DNA from: Enoplolaimus lenunculus | Lineage: Eukaryota > Nematoda > Enoplea > Enoplida > Thoracostomopsidae | Assembly: GCA_030248215.1 (NCBI GenBank) | Contig: JASANG010002473.1 | Coordinates: 124,001 to 188,000 of the forward strand | Length of the DNA: 64,000 bases | Direction of reading: 5' to 3' | Shown here: positions 33,801 through 41,136 of the stretch, piece by piece | Numbering within the stretch: position 1 is the stretch's first letter | Layout: every line of letters begins with the position of its first letter | Notes under the pieces: model-generated | The model's database searches: none | What the model was told of the DNA's origin: nothing | Seen by the model: only the letters and a program-made list of their open reading frames with translations | Position numbers and translations under genes: made by a program

Positions 33801-34742
33801 ATGTATACGTCCACAAAAACCACAGTGCATGAAAACCGTCTATTAGCTGTAAAATGTGCATAAAACTAAAATTCCGGAGGGATCATTTTTTTAGTTTTTA
33901 GTCCATAATTTTCTATTTAATTGCAAAACCATGCTCGACATTCAGAGCAGGGAAGGGCGGTCACGGGAAAAACCGAGACCGAGACCTGATTTCCTGGACC
34001 GGCCAGGAAAAGTCTTGGTCTCGGTTAATCTTGGTCATCACCGCAAATAACTTAAATTTTCGAAATAAATTATTTGTACTTCTAATACTTTTTCTGTAGT
34101 TTATTGCATTTCTATGGCTTTTTGTGTTTTTCACAGCTTTCTGTGTATTTCAAACTATCTGCTTGTAAATATTGCGTAACTGTGAAATTCATAATTTCAC
34201 AGAAAAAATATTTTCAGCCATCACTTACTTCAACAATGCAATCATACATTTACTTAATCCTAGGCTTCTGGAGTCGGTTCTAGACCACCGAGACACAAAA
34301 AAGTGAGAACTTGGCCTACCAAATACCGAGACTTGCCGCGACCGAGAATCTCTTCCCTGATTCGGAGAATCATATTCCTCAGTTTTTGAGCTTTAAAACG
34401 AGGCCAAATTTGCCAGCAGTTTCTGAAATTTTTATTTCACAAAATTTTCTTCCCTGGGGAATCAAAATGTGTTTTCCGTACACCTGCTGACGAATATTTA
34501 CAAAACTAACCATCATCTTCGTTGTCGTCATTTAAAATGTTCGCCATTTCAAAGGATCCCGATACAGAAACACTGCTCTGAGGTGATGTGAGGTTACCCA
34601 CAGGGTTAGCAATCATAAACTCTCTCAATCTCTCAATCAGAACACCTTTTGTGCCCTTGCTGTCCAGGCCACGAGCTGTCAGCTCTTCCCGCAGTTCCAC
34701 GACTTTCAGTTTACCCAAATGTTCAGGATTTAAATCCCGCAT
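20845..34742 (-). CDS. HNRNPU-like: hnRNP U-like protein (SAP-SPRY-kinase-like-RGG), 20 coding exons
   Basis: hnRNP U family proteins bind nuclear RNA and scaffold-attachment DNA and act in RNA processing and chromatin organisation (family knowledge). Exons: 34742-34511, 33389-32659, 32208-31785, 31559-31470, 30277-30187, 29828-29746, 29346-29207, 28978-28879, 26953-26841, 26676-26518, 26129-26022, 25738-25616, 25490-25362, 25137-24969, 24688-24485, 24196-23936, 23776-23721, 23276-22870, 21808-21598, 21048-20845. They sum to 4035 nt, or 1344 residues. Every donor and acceptor is canonical and every phase agrees, which strongly supports the model. Domain order is the family's: SAP 5-45, SPRY about 537-721, P-loop kinase-like 740-900, RGG 965-1206. 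The vertebrate protein is about 825 residues; the excess lies in poly-Gln, acidic and C-terminal low-complexity regions. Introns carry several transposons, the longest being intron 8. Confidence 0.95.
21880..21955 (-). mobile_element. Decayed TTAGGC-family element, subfamily B remnant
   Basis: AATGTTACTTTTAG, an interrupted AGATTC and CCTAAGCCAAAGCG appear in the same order as in 10090-10244. The right end is not found. It lies in intron 18 of the hnRNP U-like gene. Confidence 0.35.
22005..22215. repeat. Diverged tandem duplication of about 125 bp
   Basis: Both halves contain AAATTGTTTATAA, then CCGAT, then TAATA/CTAA and TTGCATATTAG in the same order. It lies in intron 18 of the hnRNP U-like gene and has no coding signal. 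Confidence 0.5.
22870..24196 (-). CDS. HNRNPU-like: hnRNP U-like exons 16-18: Arg-Gly-Gly RNA-binding region
   Basis: Exons 24196-23936, 23776-23721 and 23276-22870 give residues 966-1206. They hold many RGG/GGR motifs such as [20 protein letters not shown] and, in exon 18, [17 protein letters not shown], followed by a Ser/Gln/Tyr-rich stretch. RGG boxes bind RNA and are arginine-methylated in this family (family knowledge). Reading past the exon 18 donor gives TAG within one codon (22868-22866), so retention of intron 18 would truncate the protein right after the RGG box. The strong GC-rich codon pattern makes long threonine-rich antisense frames here; these are shadows. Confidence 0.9.
24485..26129 (-). 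CDS. HNRNPU-like: hnRNP U-like exons 11-15: P-loop kinase-like domain
   Basis: Exons 26129-26022, 25738-25616, 25490-25362, 25137-24969 and 24688-24485 give residues 722-965. Exon 11 ([19 protein letters not shown]) matches the family linker. Exon 12 starts [15 protein letters not shown], an intact Walker A motif (GxxxxGKS, residues 763-770). Exon 13 has [20 protein letters not shown], matching the family's CLGK...ARKKRNFILDQ. Exon 15 has [17 protein letters not shown], matching the family's LPE..ECFDEI.YVEL. This resembles polynucleotide-kinase-type ATPase folds, with ATP binding reported in the family. Exon 15 has a second donor 9 nt upstream (CGAC|GTGAGT) that keeps phase. Confidence 0.93.
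26518..29828 (-). CDS. HNRNPU-like: hnRNP U-like exons 6-10: SPRY domain
   Basis: Exons 29828-29746, 29346-29207, 28978-28879, 26953-26841 and 26676-26518 give residues 523-721. The run [18 protein letters not shown], then [20 protein letters not shown], then [12 protein letters not shown], then [20 protein letters not shown] and [18 protein letters not shown] follows the vertebrate hnRNP U SPRY almost position by position (for example WSGARSTYGVTKGKVCFE, LRVGWSVD, DVIGCFANF, LPHVLCKN..VELNFGQ). SPRY domains mediate protein contacts. The 1.9-kb intron between exons 8 and 9 (28878-26954) holds a tRNA-like remnant at 27519-27590. Confidence 0.95.
27519..27590 (-). repeat. tRNA-derived remnant (SINE or tRNA pseudogene) in hnRNP U intron 8
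   Basis: On the minus strand a perfect B-box-type GGTTCGAATCC (27523-27533) follows an A-box-like TGGCTCGCTCGAGAG (27568-27582) at a tRNA-like distance. A full cloverleaf with paired acceptor stem cannot be drawn, and an AT-rich tail follows. It is better read as a tRNA-derived SINE or a dead tRNA than as a working gene. Confidence 0.4.
29629..29720. repeat. Short tandem duplication
   Basis: GCAAACCTACAATCTAGACT occurs twice, about 66 bp apart, each followed by CARTG. It lies in the intron between exons 6 and 7 of the hnRNP U-like gene. Confidence 0.6.
30187..32208 (-). CDS. HNRNPU-like: hnRNP U-like exons 3-5: acidic region
   Basis: Exons 32208-31785, 31559-31470 and 30277-30187 give residues 322-522. 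Exon 3 is rich in Gln, Glu and Asp ([26 protein letters not shown]). Exon 4 has [21 protein letters not shown] and exon 5 [17 protein letters not shown]. The donor of exon 3 is GCA|GTAAGT; the reading frame runs on past it for about 45 codons with no family match, so the splice is preferred. hnRNP U also has an acidic stretch between SAP and SPRY. These exons have no defined fold. Confidence 0.85.
30544..30956. mobile_element. hAT-type element (413 bp) in hnRNP U intron 4
   Basis: Begins AAGGGATGTGCCGATGAATC and ends GGTATCAGCACATCCCTA. GGGATGTGC/GCACATCCC are inverted ends. The flanks ACTAATAC (30536-30543) and ATTAATAC (30957-30964) form an 8-bp duplication with one mismatch. The interior repeats ATCGGCATCGGCA-like words and has no coding frame. 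Confidence 0.75.
32659..33389 (-). CDS. HNRNPU-like: hnRNP U-like exon 2: poly-Gln coiled region
   Basis: A single 731-nt exon, acceptor TTTGTTTTAG and donor GCACAG|GTACGT, residues 78-321. It is dominated by Gln (many short Gln runs broken by His, Leu, Met and Glu), with heptad-like [19 protein letters not shown] that could form a coiled coil. It ends with the better-structured [20 protein letters not shown]. Mixed CAA/CAG codons argue against a recent repeat expansion. The phase-1 joint with exon 1 rebuilds a Glu codon. Confidence 0.9.
33948..34359. mobile_element. hAT-type element (412 bp) in hnRNP U intron 1
   Basis: Begins CAGGGAAGGGCGGTCACGG and ends CCGAGAATCTCTTCCCTG. The flanks ATTCAGAG (33940-33947) and ATTCGGAG (34360-34367) are an 8-bp duplication with one mismatch. 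Repeated CCGAGACC-like words lie near both ends. There is no transposase. Confidence 0.75.
34511..34742 (-). CDS. HNRNPU-like: hnRNP U-like exon 1: SAP DNA-binding domain and start codon
   Basis: The ATG at 34742 opens [20 protein letters not shown], followed by [20 protein letters not shown]. This is a textbook SAP motif (LKV.EL..EL..RGL...G.K..LI.RL), residues about 5-45, which binds scaffold/matrix-attachment DNA. The donor is GATG|GTTAGT. The start fits the family, whose SAP domain is at the extreme N-terminus. Confidence 0.95.
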
Positions 34743-35323
34743 TTTAAAACCGAATTAAGCTTTATATACAGTATATACTTAGTTACACCTATATCAATTT
34801 ATACTATCTAATTAACACGCACTTTATATAATAAACAAAAACAACTGTACGTATCCGCAGTATCAGAATGCCCTGGAGCCTAACGCAGCAGACCGCCGTA
34901 AGTAATTTGTTAGATCTCAACAGCTACGTTTGCAGCACAGAATTAGTGTCGACTGACAATAATTTAAAAAAGTTTACTATATTTCAGTTTGATTGGGCAG
35001 TTAACTTCTACAAAATATGCATCAAATAGACCAGGATTGTGCAGTGCAGAACAAATACAATTTTTTGGTCCGATACTTCCGAGCGAACCAACCTGATTAA
35101 AACGTCGTTTTCAATTTCCATTAGAGCCAAGCTTTTCTACGTCAGTTAAGCCGAATAAGTTTTTTAGAAACCTTAAAGAGCATCCAACTAGCTATGACAA
35201 CAAAAGCCTGTCATAAATAATGTGGCGCAGTAATTTAAGGCCCGTTGAACGAGTACATACCGCCTAGCAGCAGCTGCCCCCTGGATAGGTGGCATCAATA
35301 AAGTACTTGTCGCACAATGACGA
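34743..35323. other. Upstream region of the hnRNP U-like gene
   Basis: No coding exon or known repeat was recognised. It is the likely promoter and 5' untranslated region of the hnRNP U-like gene, but no core promoter motif can be assigned with confidence. Confidence 0.4.
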
Positions 35324-35798
35324 CACTCACTTGTCACTACAGTATATACCTCTATAGTTCTGGATATTGAGTTTAGAATATTGTTACAGACTACTAAATA
35401 GATACTTGCGTTGACAACATAAAATTGAGTTGATTTGGCTTGTCCTTTGCCTTATTTAAACTACTGCAATAAAGATTCCATCGAATATAACCCTTCCCTC
35501 GAAATATATATACTTGAATGGTTTTAGTTCCTAGAACAAAGAACCAGATTGAAATACACTTATGCTAAGCCGTACAAACATCAGCCCATGTTACCTACTT
35601 ATACTGGTTTCGTGCTTTCAGCAGCGGATCCAGAAATTTCTAAATGGGCAGGATGGTAAATATTTTGAAACGCAATTTTTCTCCAAAAAATTTTCTTAGC
35701 GGGAAAATTCAGAAAAACTTTGTGTTAAATAAAACCCCTAAAACGTCCCAGAGGTATATTAGCGTTGCATTGAATTTACGGATAAAGTTAGACCTGTG
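35324..35798 (+). repeat. Left arm (475 bp) of a near-perfect inverted repeat
   Basis: Reads as the reverse complement of 37971-38445 with only a handful of mismatches (about 99 percent identity by eye) and equal length. The inner 180 bp (35619-35798) begins CAGCAGCGGATCCAGAAATT, a hAT-like terminus. The outer 295 bp is flanking DNA plus the first 19 bases of the Tc1-like element that is whole at 38427-38853. Confidence 0.85.
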
Positions 35799-37740
35799 AG
35801 CGCCCATAGTGATATATGGTTCAGAAGTAATAATGCAGACATGCGCGGTGACCTCCTTGCAGACGAAATCTTACTCCTCACGGTTCGGGGTTCCAAATAA
35901 ACAAATGTTACCCCAGTCACACTTTAGATGTACTAGTACGCCTGATGTTCCAATCGCTAGTCCGTCACTCATCGCCTGCAAACACTGTAATGTTTCAACT
36001 GCTCTATCGTCAGATCATCTGCGCACCGTCCTACCAATCACAAGGTTTTGGAAACTGTTCAATCAGAAAATTGCACGCACACACAGTTGCGGATCCAGGA
36101 TCTCAAAATGGGGGGGGGCCAAAATCCCACAGGTAATAAACTTATTTTTGACCCACACAAACCACGAACTATTGCCATAAAATTGACTTCTTTATAGATT
36201 CGTTCCATTGAGATGAATCATAAATAAAACTAACGCATCAACGCAATTTAGATCTAAACAACAGGGCGGCAACATAAGTTCGGATTTGGTTTCAAACAGG
36301 CACAAATTTAAAGGCAGCTGCTATACTATTGTGTATAAAACAGAGAATTGACACTCTATATAATTTTTGTCGAGATGCTGTTGGGGGGGCCCACGGCCGG
36401 CGTGGCCAACCCCATGGATCCGCCATTGCGCACACATCAATTTTAACAAAGCCAACGGAAACGAAACTTTTCATACAGAAGCAGCATTATGTCGCAGCTC
36501 AAACTTTGATATTGTTTTCCGTAAGATCCTTGTCGATGCTTGTAAACGGTTCGTTCCAGCCGGACGCATCCCCAGGATACGTCTCAATTTTCCAGCAGCA
36601 GCAGCCATTGTAACAAACGAGCGTGATACAGATTCGTATGACCGATCCTGCCGATTCCGCCTCAATCAGATGTAGGCCGAAATACGCCGATTTGTTGATG
36701 AACACAACACAGGTGTAACAAATGGAATGAGCATCTGGTGCAAAGCTACTTATACACAGTGGTGTCCGCAAACTCTGGTCTACGGTCAAAGCATTGTATT
36801 TTTAACCATCAGTTCGGGACAACATAGCTATCTCCTACTGTAACCAATCGTCATCTGACGCATTCAAATGCGCAAACAATTTTCTTTGCTCGGCAGTTCA
36901 TCCAGAGCAACTCATCAACCAATGCAATACGCCCTATCGTTCGTCATATACGTGCACTACATAAGGATGCACGAAGTTTTACAACCGATAAACTTGCGTG
37001 AGTCATACAGGATAGCAAAAACTCGAAGGCCCTTCGTGGCAACTGCTCTATGTTGCTAAAAAAGCTAGGTCTCGGGCTTTTTTATTTCACAAACTCGACT
37101 AAATTTGTCTATTTGTACCAATACCGATGCCCAGCATGTGACGGGAAGTGAAACCGTGGCATTTCAATCCTTCGACTCGCCGAAACTATTGAAAACCTGG
37201 TGTTACCGCGTATCTACCACCAATCTCGAGTGCAGTACCAACATCGTTTTCGTTAGTGTCATTCAACCACCATAGCGTTGCATACAATTAGCACTGAAAT
37301 TATGGGTTGATTCAATCAAGCCAAGCCGACGCATCGCATCCTATTGGTTGCCACTGTCATTCACGAAGAACTTCTGCAAGACGGCTCCGAATCAACCTTT
37401 CCTGACCTCGCCAAAAGATGGCTCTCGAGCTACATGCGTGGACGTAGGTCCTACTGCGAGTCTCGCCATGCTAAGTCCAATGGAAGAAAGGTCAGACAAG
37501 GTCTTCCACAAGGCGAAGTATTGTCACCAGCATTATTCTACTACTATATACATCTCCAAATTGCAAAGCCCACCACCAGGCATTTCGATTAATGGCTATC
37601 GGCCCCAAGATCCCCGCTCTGTGCTGTCGGCTGAATACTTACCTGCACCATCTCATCACCTTTTTCCTGACAAGCAACCTACAGGTATCTGCACGAAAGT
37701 TCACTGAATCCGGGGATATCCGAAATGTTTCTGTCTAAAA
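35799..37740 (+). mobile_element. Decayed non-LTR retrotransposon (LINE) fragment
   Basis: Forward-strand pieces in order: the end of an APE-type endonuclease (RCTSTPDVPIASPSLIAC and LSSDHL, about 35925-36030), a linker typical of Jockey/CR1-like LINEs (VDACKRFVPAGRIPRIRLNF and a following FPAAAA segment, about 36530-36610), and reverse transcriptase (VIHEELLQDGSES, AKRWLSSYMRGRRSYCE, KVRQGLPQGEVLSPALF, about 37350-37560). Frames change between pieces, stops are present, and the catalytic YADD motif expected after the LSPALF block is not there, so the copy is dead. It is interrupted by an insertion at 36084-36428. Neither the 5' end nor a 3' tail was found. It fills the loop between the two 475-bp arms. 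Confidence 0.8.
36084..36428. mobile_element. hAT-like insertion (345 bp) inside the LINE
   Basis: Begins CAGTTGCGGATCCAGG and ends CCATGGATCCGCCATTG. An exact 8-bp target duplication CGCACACA flanks it (36076-36083 and 36429-36436). G-runs and C-runs lie just inside the ends. It shares its GCGGATCCA end motif with the inner halves of the 475-bp arms. Confidence 0.75.
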
Positions 37741-37970
37741 ATTACTTTGGAATAATTTGCATGGTTTCACCACCAAAGCAGCTGGTGCTGACGAAAAAAA
37801 TTCTGTATGCAAACCTCAGTCAGAATATTAAACCACATTCTTGTATAATTGTTCCATGATGTTCAAAATCTTTATTTCTTAAGCAAAAATTGTAATAATA
37901 GAAACCTCTACGGCCCTGAAAGCAACATGAGCCTGAATTTCCGTGCAATTCGATATACGGCTGGGTTCCA

Positions 37971-38445
37971 CACAGGTCTAACTTTATCCGTAAATTCAAT
38001 GCAACGCTAATATACCTCTGGAACGTTTTAGGGGTTTTATTTAACACAAAGTTTTTCTGAATTTTCCCGCTAAGAAAATTTTTTGGAGAAAAATTGCGTT
38101 TCAAAATATTTACCATCCTGCCCATTTAGAAATTTCTGGATCCGCTGCTGAAAGCACGAAACCAGTATAAGTAGGTAACATGGGCTGATGTTTGTACGGC
38201 TTAGCATAAGTGTATTTCAATCTGGTTCTTTGTTCTTGGAACTAAAACCATTCAAGTATATATAGTTCGAGGGAAGGGTTATATTCGATGGAATCTTTAT
38301 TGCAGCAGTTTAAATAAGGCAAAGGACAAGCCAAATCAACTCAATTTTATGTTGTCAACGCAAGTATCTATTTAGTAGTCTGTAACAATATTCTAAACTC
38401 AATATCCAGAACTATAGAGGTATATACTGTAGTGACAAGTGAGTG
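37971..38445 (-). repeat. Right arm (475 bp) of the inverted repeat
   Basis: Inverted copy of 35324-35798. Its outer end runs into the Tc1-like element 38427-38853, so one breakpoint of the duplication lies inside that element. The inner hAT-like terminus ends at 38150. Confidence 0.85.
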
Positions 38446-38853
38446 ACCCGAATAAGAGGGGGACTGATATTTATTTGACCTCTCCAGAGGGTTACGGACT
38501 GTTATTTATTTTTATCCCGTCCTCTGCCACACTTCGTTACACATAAATCAGGTATTGTAACTAATCCTTGAATTGAATGTTTATTTGCCTTGTATCAAAA
38601 GCTTAGCCATATTCAAGGTCATTATTAGGAACGTACTTTAAAAACTTAAGTACGCTTCAAAGTTTTGAACTCATTTTTATTTGGTTCTGGAGTCATTTAT
38701 ATATGCGCTACAATTACGAATAATTGACATTTATGGACTCTAATTAGGGTTTAGTAACTCTATGCGCTAACGGACTCTTGTTATGTATACGGACTCCTAT
38801 TGATTGGAACTCAAAATCGACACCCCTCTTATCCGGGTCACTACTCACTACAG
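38427..38853 (-). mobile_element. Tc1/mariner-type non-autonomous element, copy 1 (427 bp)
   Basis: The ends CTGTAGTGACAAGTGAGTG and CACTACTCACTACAG lie between TA dinucleotides, with GTGACCCGAATAAGAGG just inside the left end and CCTCTTATCCGGGTCAC inside the right. The interior matches copies at 47351-47792 and 48117-48554 in reverse orientation. TA target and CTGTAGTGA ends suit the Tc1/mariner group. Confidence 0.75.
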
Positions 38854-39560
38854 TACTGGCATAAAAATACTGATTTTTAGAATTGTATCTTTTATGCTCA
38901 TATCAATTTGCTTGAGGGTCAGGGTACTTCCATTACAACCAACAAGTTAAAACAAGTGCTTAAGAAATGAAAATTGAGGTATCGTAAGAACAATATTCTT
39001 TTGTACCGCCGTCCCAGCAAAGTGTGTGGACTTGTTACAGTAGCGTATACAGTACAACGTGGATAACGCATAAATTTAACTCATGTGCGCTGACAAAGAA
39101 ATCATATTTTCATAGTTTTGCATCATAAACCGTCTCTTCATTACGTTGTTCTTTTTCTTAATATACATTTATTTCAGGGTTACTTGCAAAAATTCTGCAT
39201 TTTGAAACTAAAGATCTCAGATTGAAATCTGACCAAGCGAAAATATGGAAGATAGCAGACCACTGATTAAAAGACTATAAAAAAAGAAGTAAAAAATCTA
39301 TAGTTCTACATCTTTATATTAAACTTTGATTAGACCTAATATTTTTAAAGTAGCTTAATTGTCAAAATTAGGCGAGTTTAACATTATTTTATAAGCATTG
39401 TCCACAGTAACTTTCGTCCAGGGTATAGAAACCAGAAACGGAATGTAAACCACGATCTAAAAGTTAACATTTGTGCTGTTCGTAATAAGTTCGATTTGTT
39501 TAACAATTTATTCAATTTTCAGATAAATAACGTATAATAGGTATATTTGTCAAAAATTTG

Positions 39561-39774
39561 GGCCCATGTAAAGATCAAGGGCGGAACGCTGTTCTGTGGG
39601 ACTGCAATAATGCAAAGCTGAAGCTTTAGACAAATTTTTTGCTTTGTTTAGGCTTAGGCTTAGGCTTAGGCTTAGGCCTAGGAATAGGAATATGCTCATT
39701 CTTACGCTTAGGCTTAGGCTTAGGCTTAGGAATATGGTTATAATACTGTTCCGCCCCTGTTCTTTACATTGGCC
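39561..39774 (+). mobile_element. TTAGGC-bearing inverted-repeat element, complete (214 bp)
   Basis: Starts GGCCCATGTAAAGATCAAGG and ends CCTGTTCTTTACATTGGCC. An exact 8-bp duplication AAAATTTG flanks it (39553-39560 and 39775-39782). Two TTAGGC blocks of four to five units each are separated by GAATATGCTCATTC. It is the cleanest copy of subfamily A in the window. Confidence 0.87.
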
Positions 39775-39889
39775 AAAATTTGCAAGTGTTCAAAATATGT
39801 GAAACAAATATTACTTTTTCCGAATCCATCGTCTTTGCTTGAAGTACTGTATTAGTTTCCCCATACTCCCCGTTTGCATGCCCCGCCCC

Positions 39890-40043
39890 TAAAGAGGCCC
39901 CACCCTAACCACCCTAACCGGTTGTAACAAACCCCGCCGAAGTGTTAAAATGCGTTTGGCTTGTTGCTCACTTCGCTCGCGCGTTTGTGGGCCCCGCCCT
40001 GGAGTTTGGGAGACAGCCCCCACCCCTGTCTGCTCCGGCACTG
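39890..40043 (-). repeat. hAT-like element fragment, reversed relative of 59795-59983
   Basis: The right end CTGTCTGCTCCGGCACTG is the reverse complement of the left end at 59795 (CAGTGCCGGAGCAGGC). Both contain an AAATGCGTTTGGC/GCCAGACGCATTT word with CACTTCGCTCGCG-type GC-rich neighbours. The left boundary is uncertain. Confidence 0.4.
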
Positions 40044-40312
40044 AATAAAATGAGTTTCTAATTTATATAAACCACGTCAAAAGGATTGTGACTAAAATAC
40101 CCTAAATATATTAAATGACAAATTTTATCAAAACGATTTATTTAAAAGCTCAATTGAACATAACCCTTTGATTCCAGTCAACTAAAATTAAACCACACCC
40201 AGTTCGAGTATTTAATAGTAAGGACTGCAGCTGGACACGAAACAGTAAACTAAACCGCGAACAGGATCTCATCGTATAGCAGTTTTTACGCAACAATTGA
40301 AGCGGCCAGTTC

Positions 40313-40501
40313 TCAAGCTAAGTAAACCTTGCAATAATCGTTACTCACAAATATTCCCATAGTTTTGACCCGTGACTCACTAACCCATTCCCAGGATTGC
40401 AACAGCTCAGGATGCTCCCTATGTGTCGACCGGAAACCACCAATGTAAGCACAAAAACTTCCGCGCGTATTGACAAAAAACGTTCGGAAGTTATTTCTCA
40501 T
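40313..40501 (-). other. Possible isolated exon, unrecognised
   Basis: A 62-codon reverse-strand frame (RNNFRTFFVNTRGSFCAYIG, HPELLQSWEWV) has protein-like composition and a strong donor-like GGAATATTT|GTGAGT near its end. No family is recognised and no partner exons were found. It lies downstream of the EFF-1/AFF-1-like gene on the same strand. Chance is a real alternative. Confidence 0.2.
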
Positions 40502-41136
40502 TAAACATTTATAAGATGTGAGTTTGTTTCAACCTTATACTGTCATCGTGTAACAGAACGCATCTTTAGCAAGTAGCTGCTAACTCTCTTAGACAAATTT
40601 AATGCCTAAATCACGCATGGCATCCATTATCATAGCCTGGATTTTGAAACGGGAGGGCTTGTGCATTACAAAAATTTCTCAAAGGTTGGGTTTCTTGTAC
40701 TATAAACTAAAAAAGAATCTAAAAACTTCTTTTTAATTAAATCTTAAATTTGTTCTGACTAAAACAATCCTCTTGGTTTCATCTTTGATTGAATCTGTTC
40801 TTCTTGCTGCCTGTTCCGATTGGAAGTCGGCAATACCAGTTCTGAGGACTTTTACCCATATTGAGCAATGGCACTGGTGTCGTATATTGTTTATGAATGA
40901 GCCAATCAAAGGGAAACGCACCTTAATCACATCCTTATTCAGTTGCCATAAGGCCACGTGCTGCATTTACCCTGGGTCCTTATCCGCTGATTGGTATCTC
41001 ACATCTCAGATGGTACAATTTGACCGATTTTAGATAAACATTTCATTCACATTACAGTTAAACTTAACTGAACAGACTTGACTCGGAGTCTGTCTCAAAC
41101 TTTAACTCAACCGAATCTGCAAGGTATAGTTTTGGA

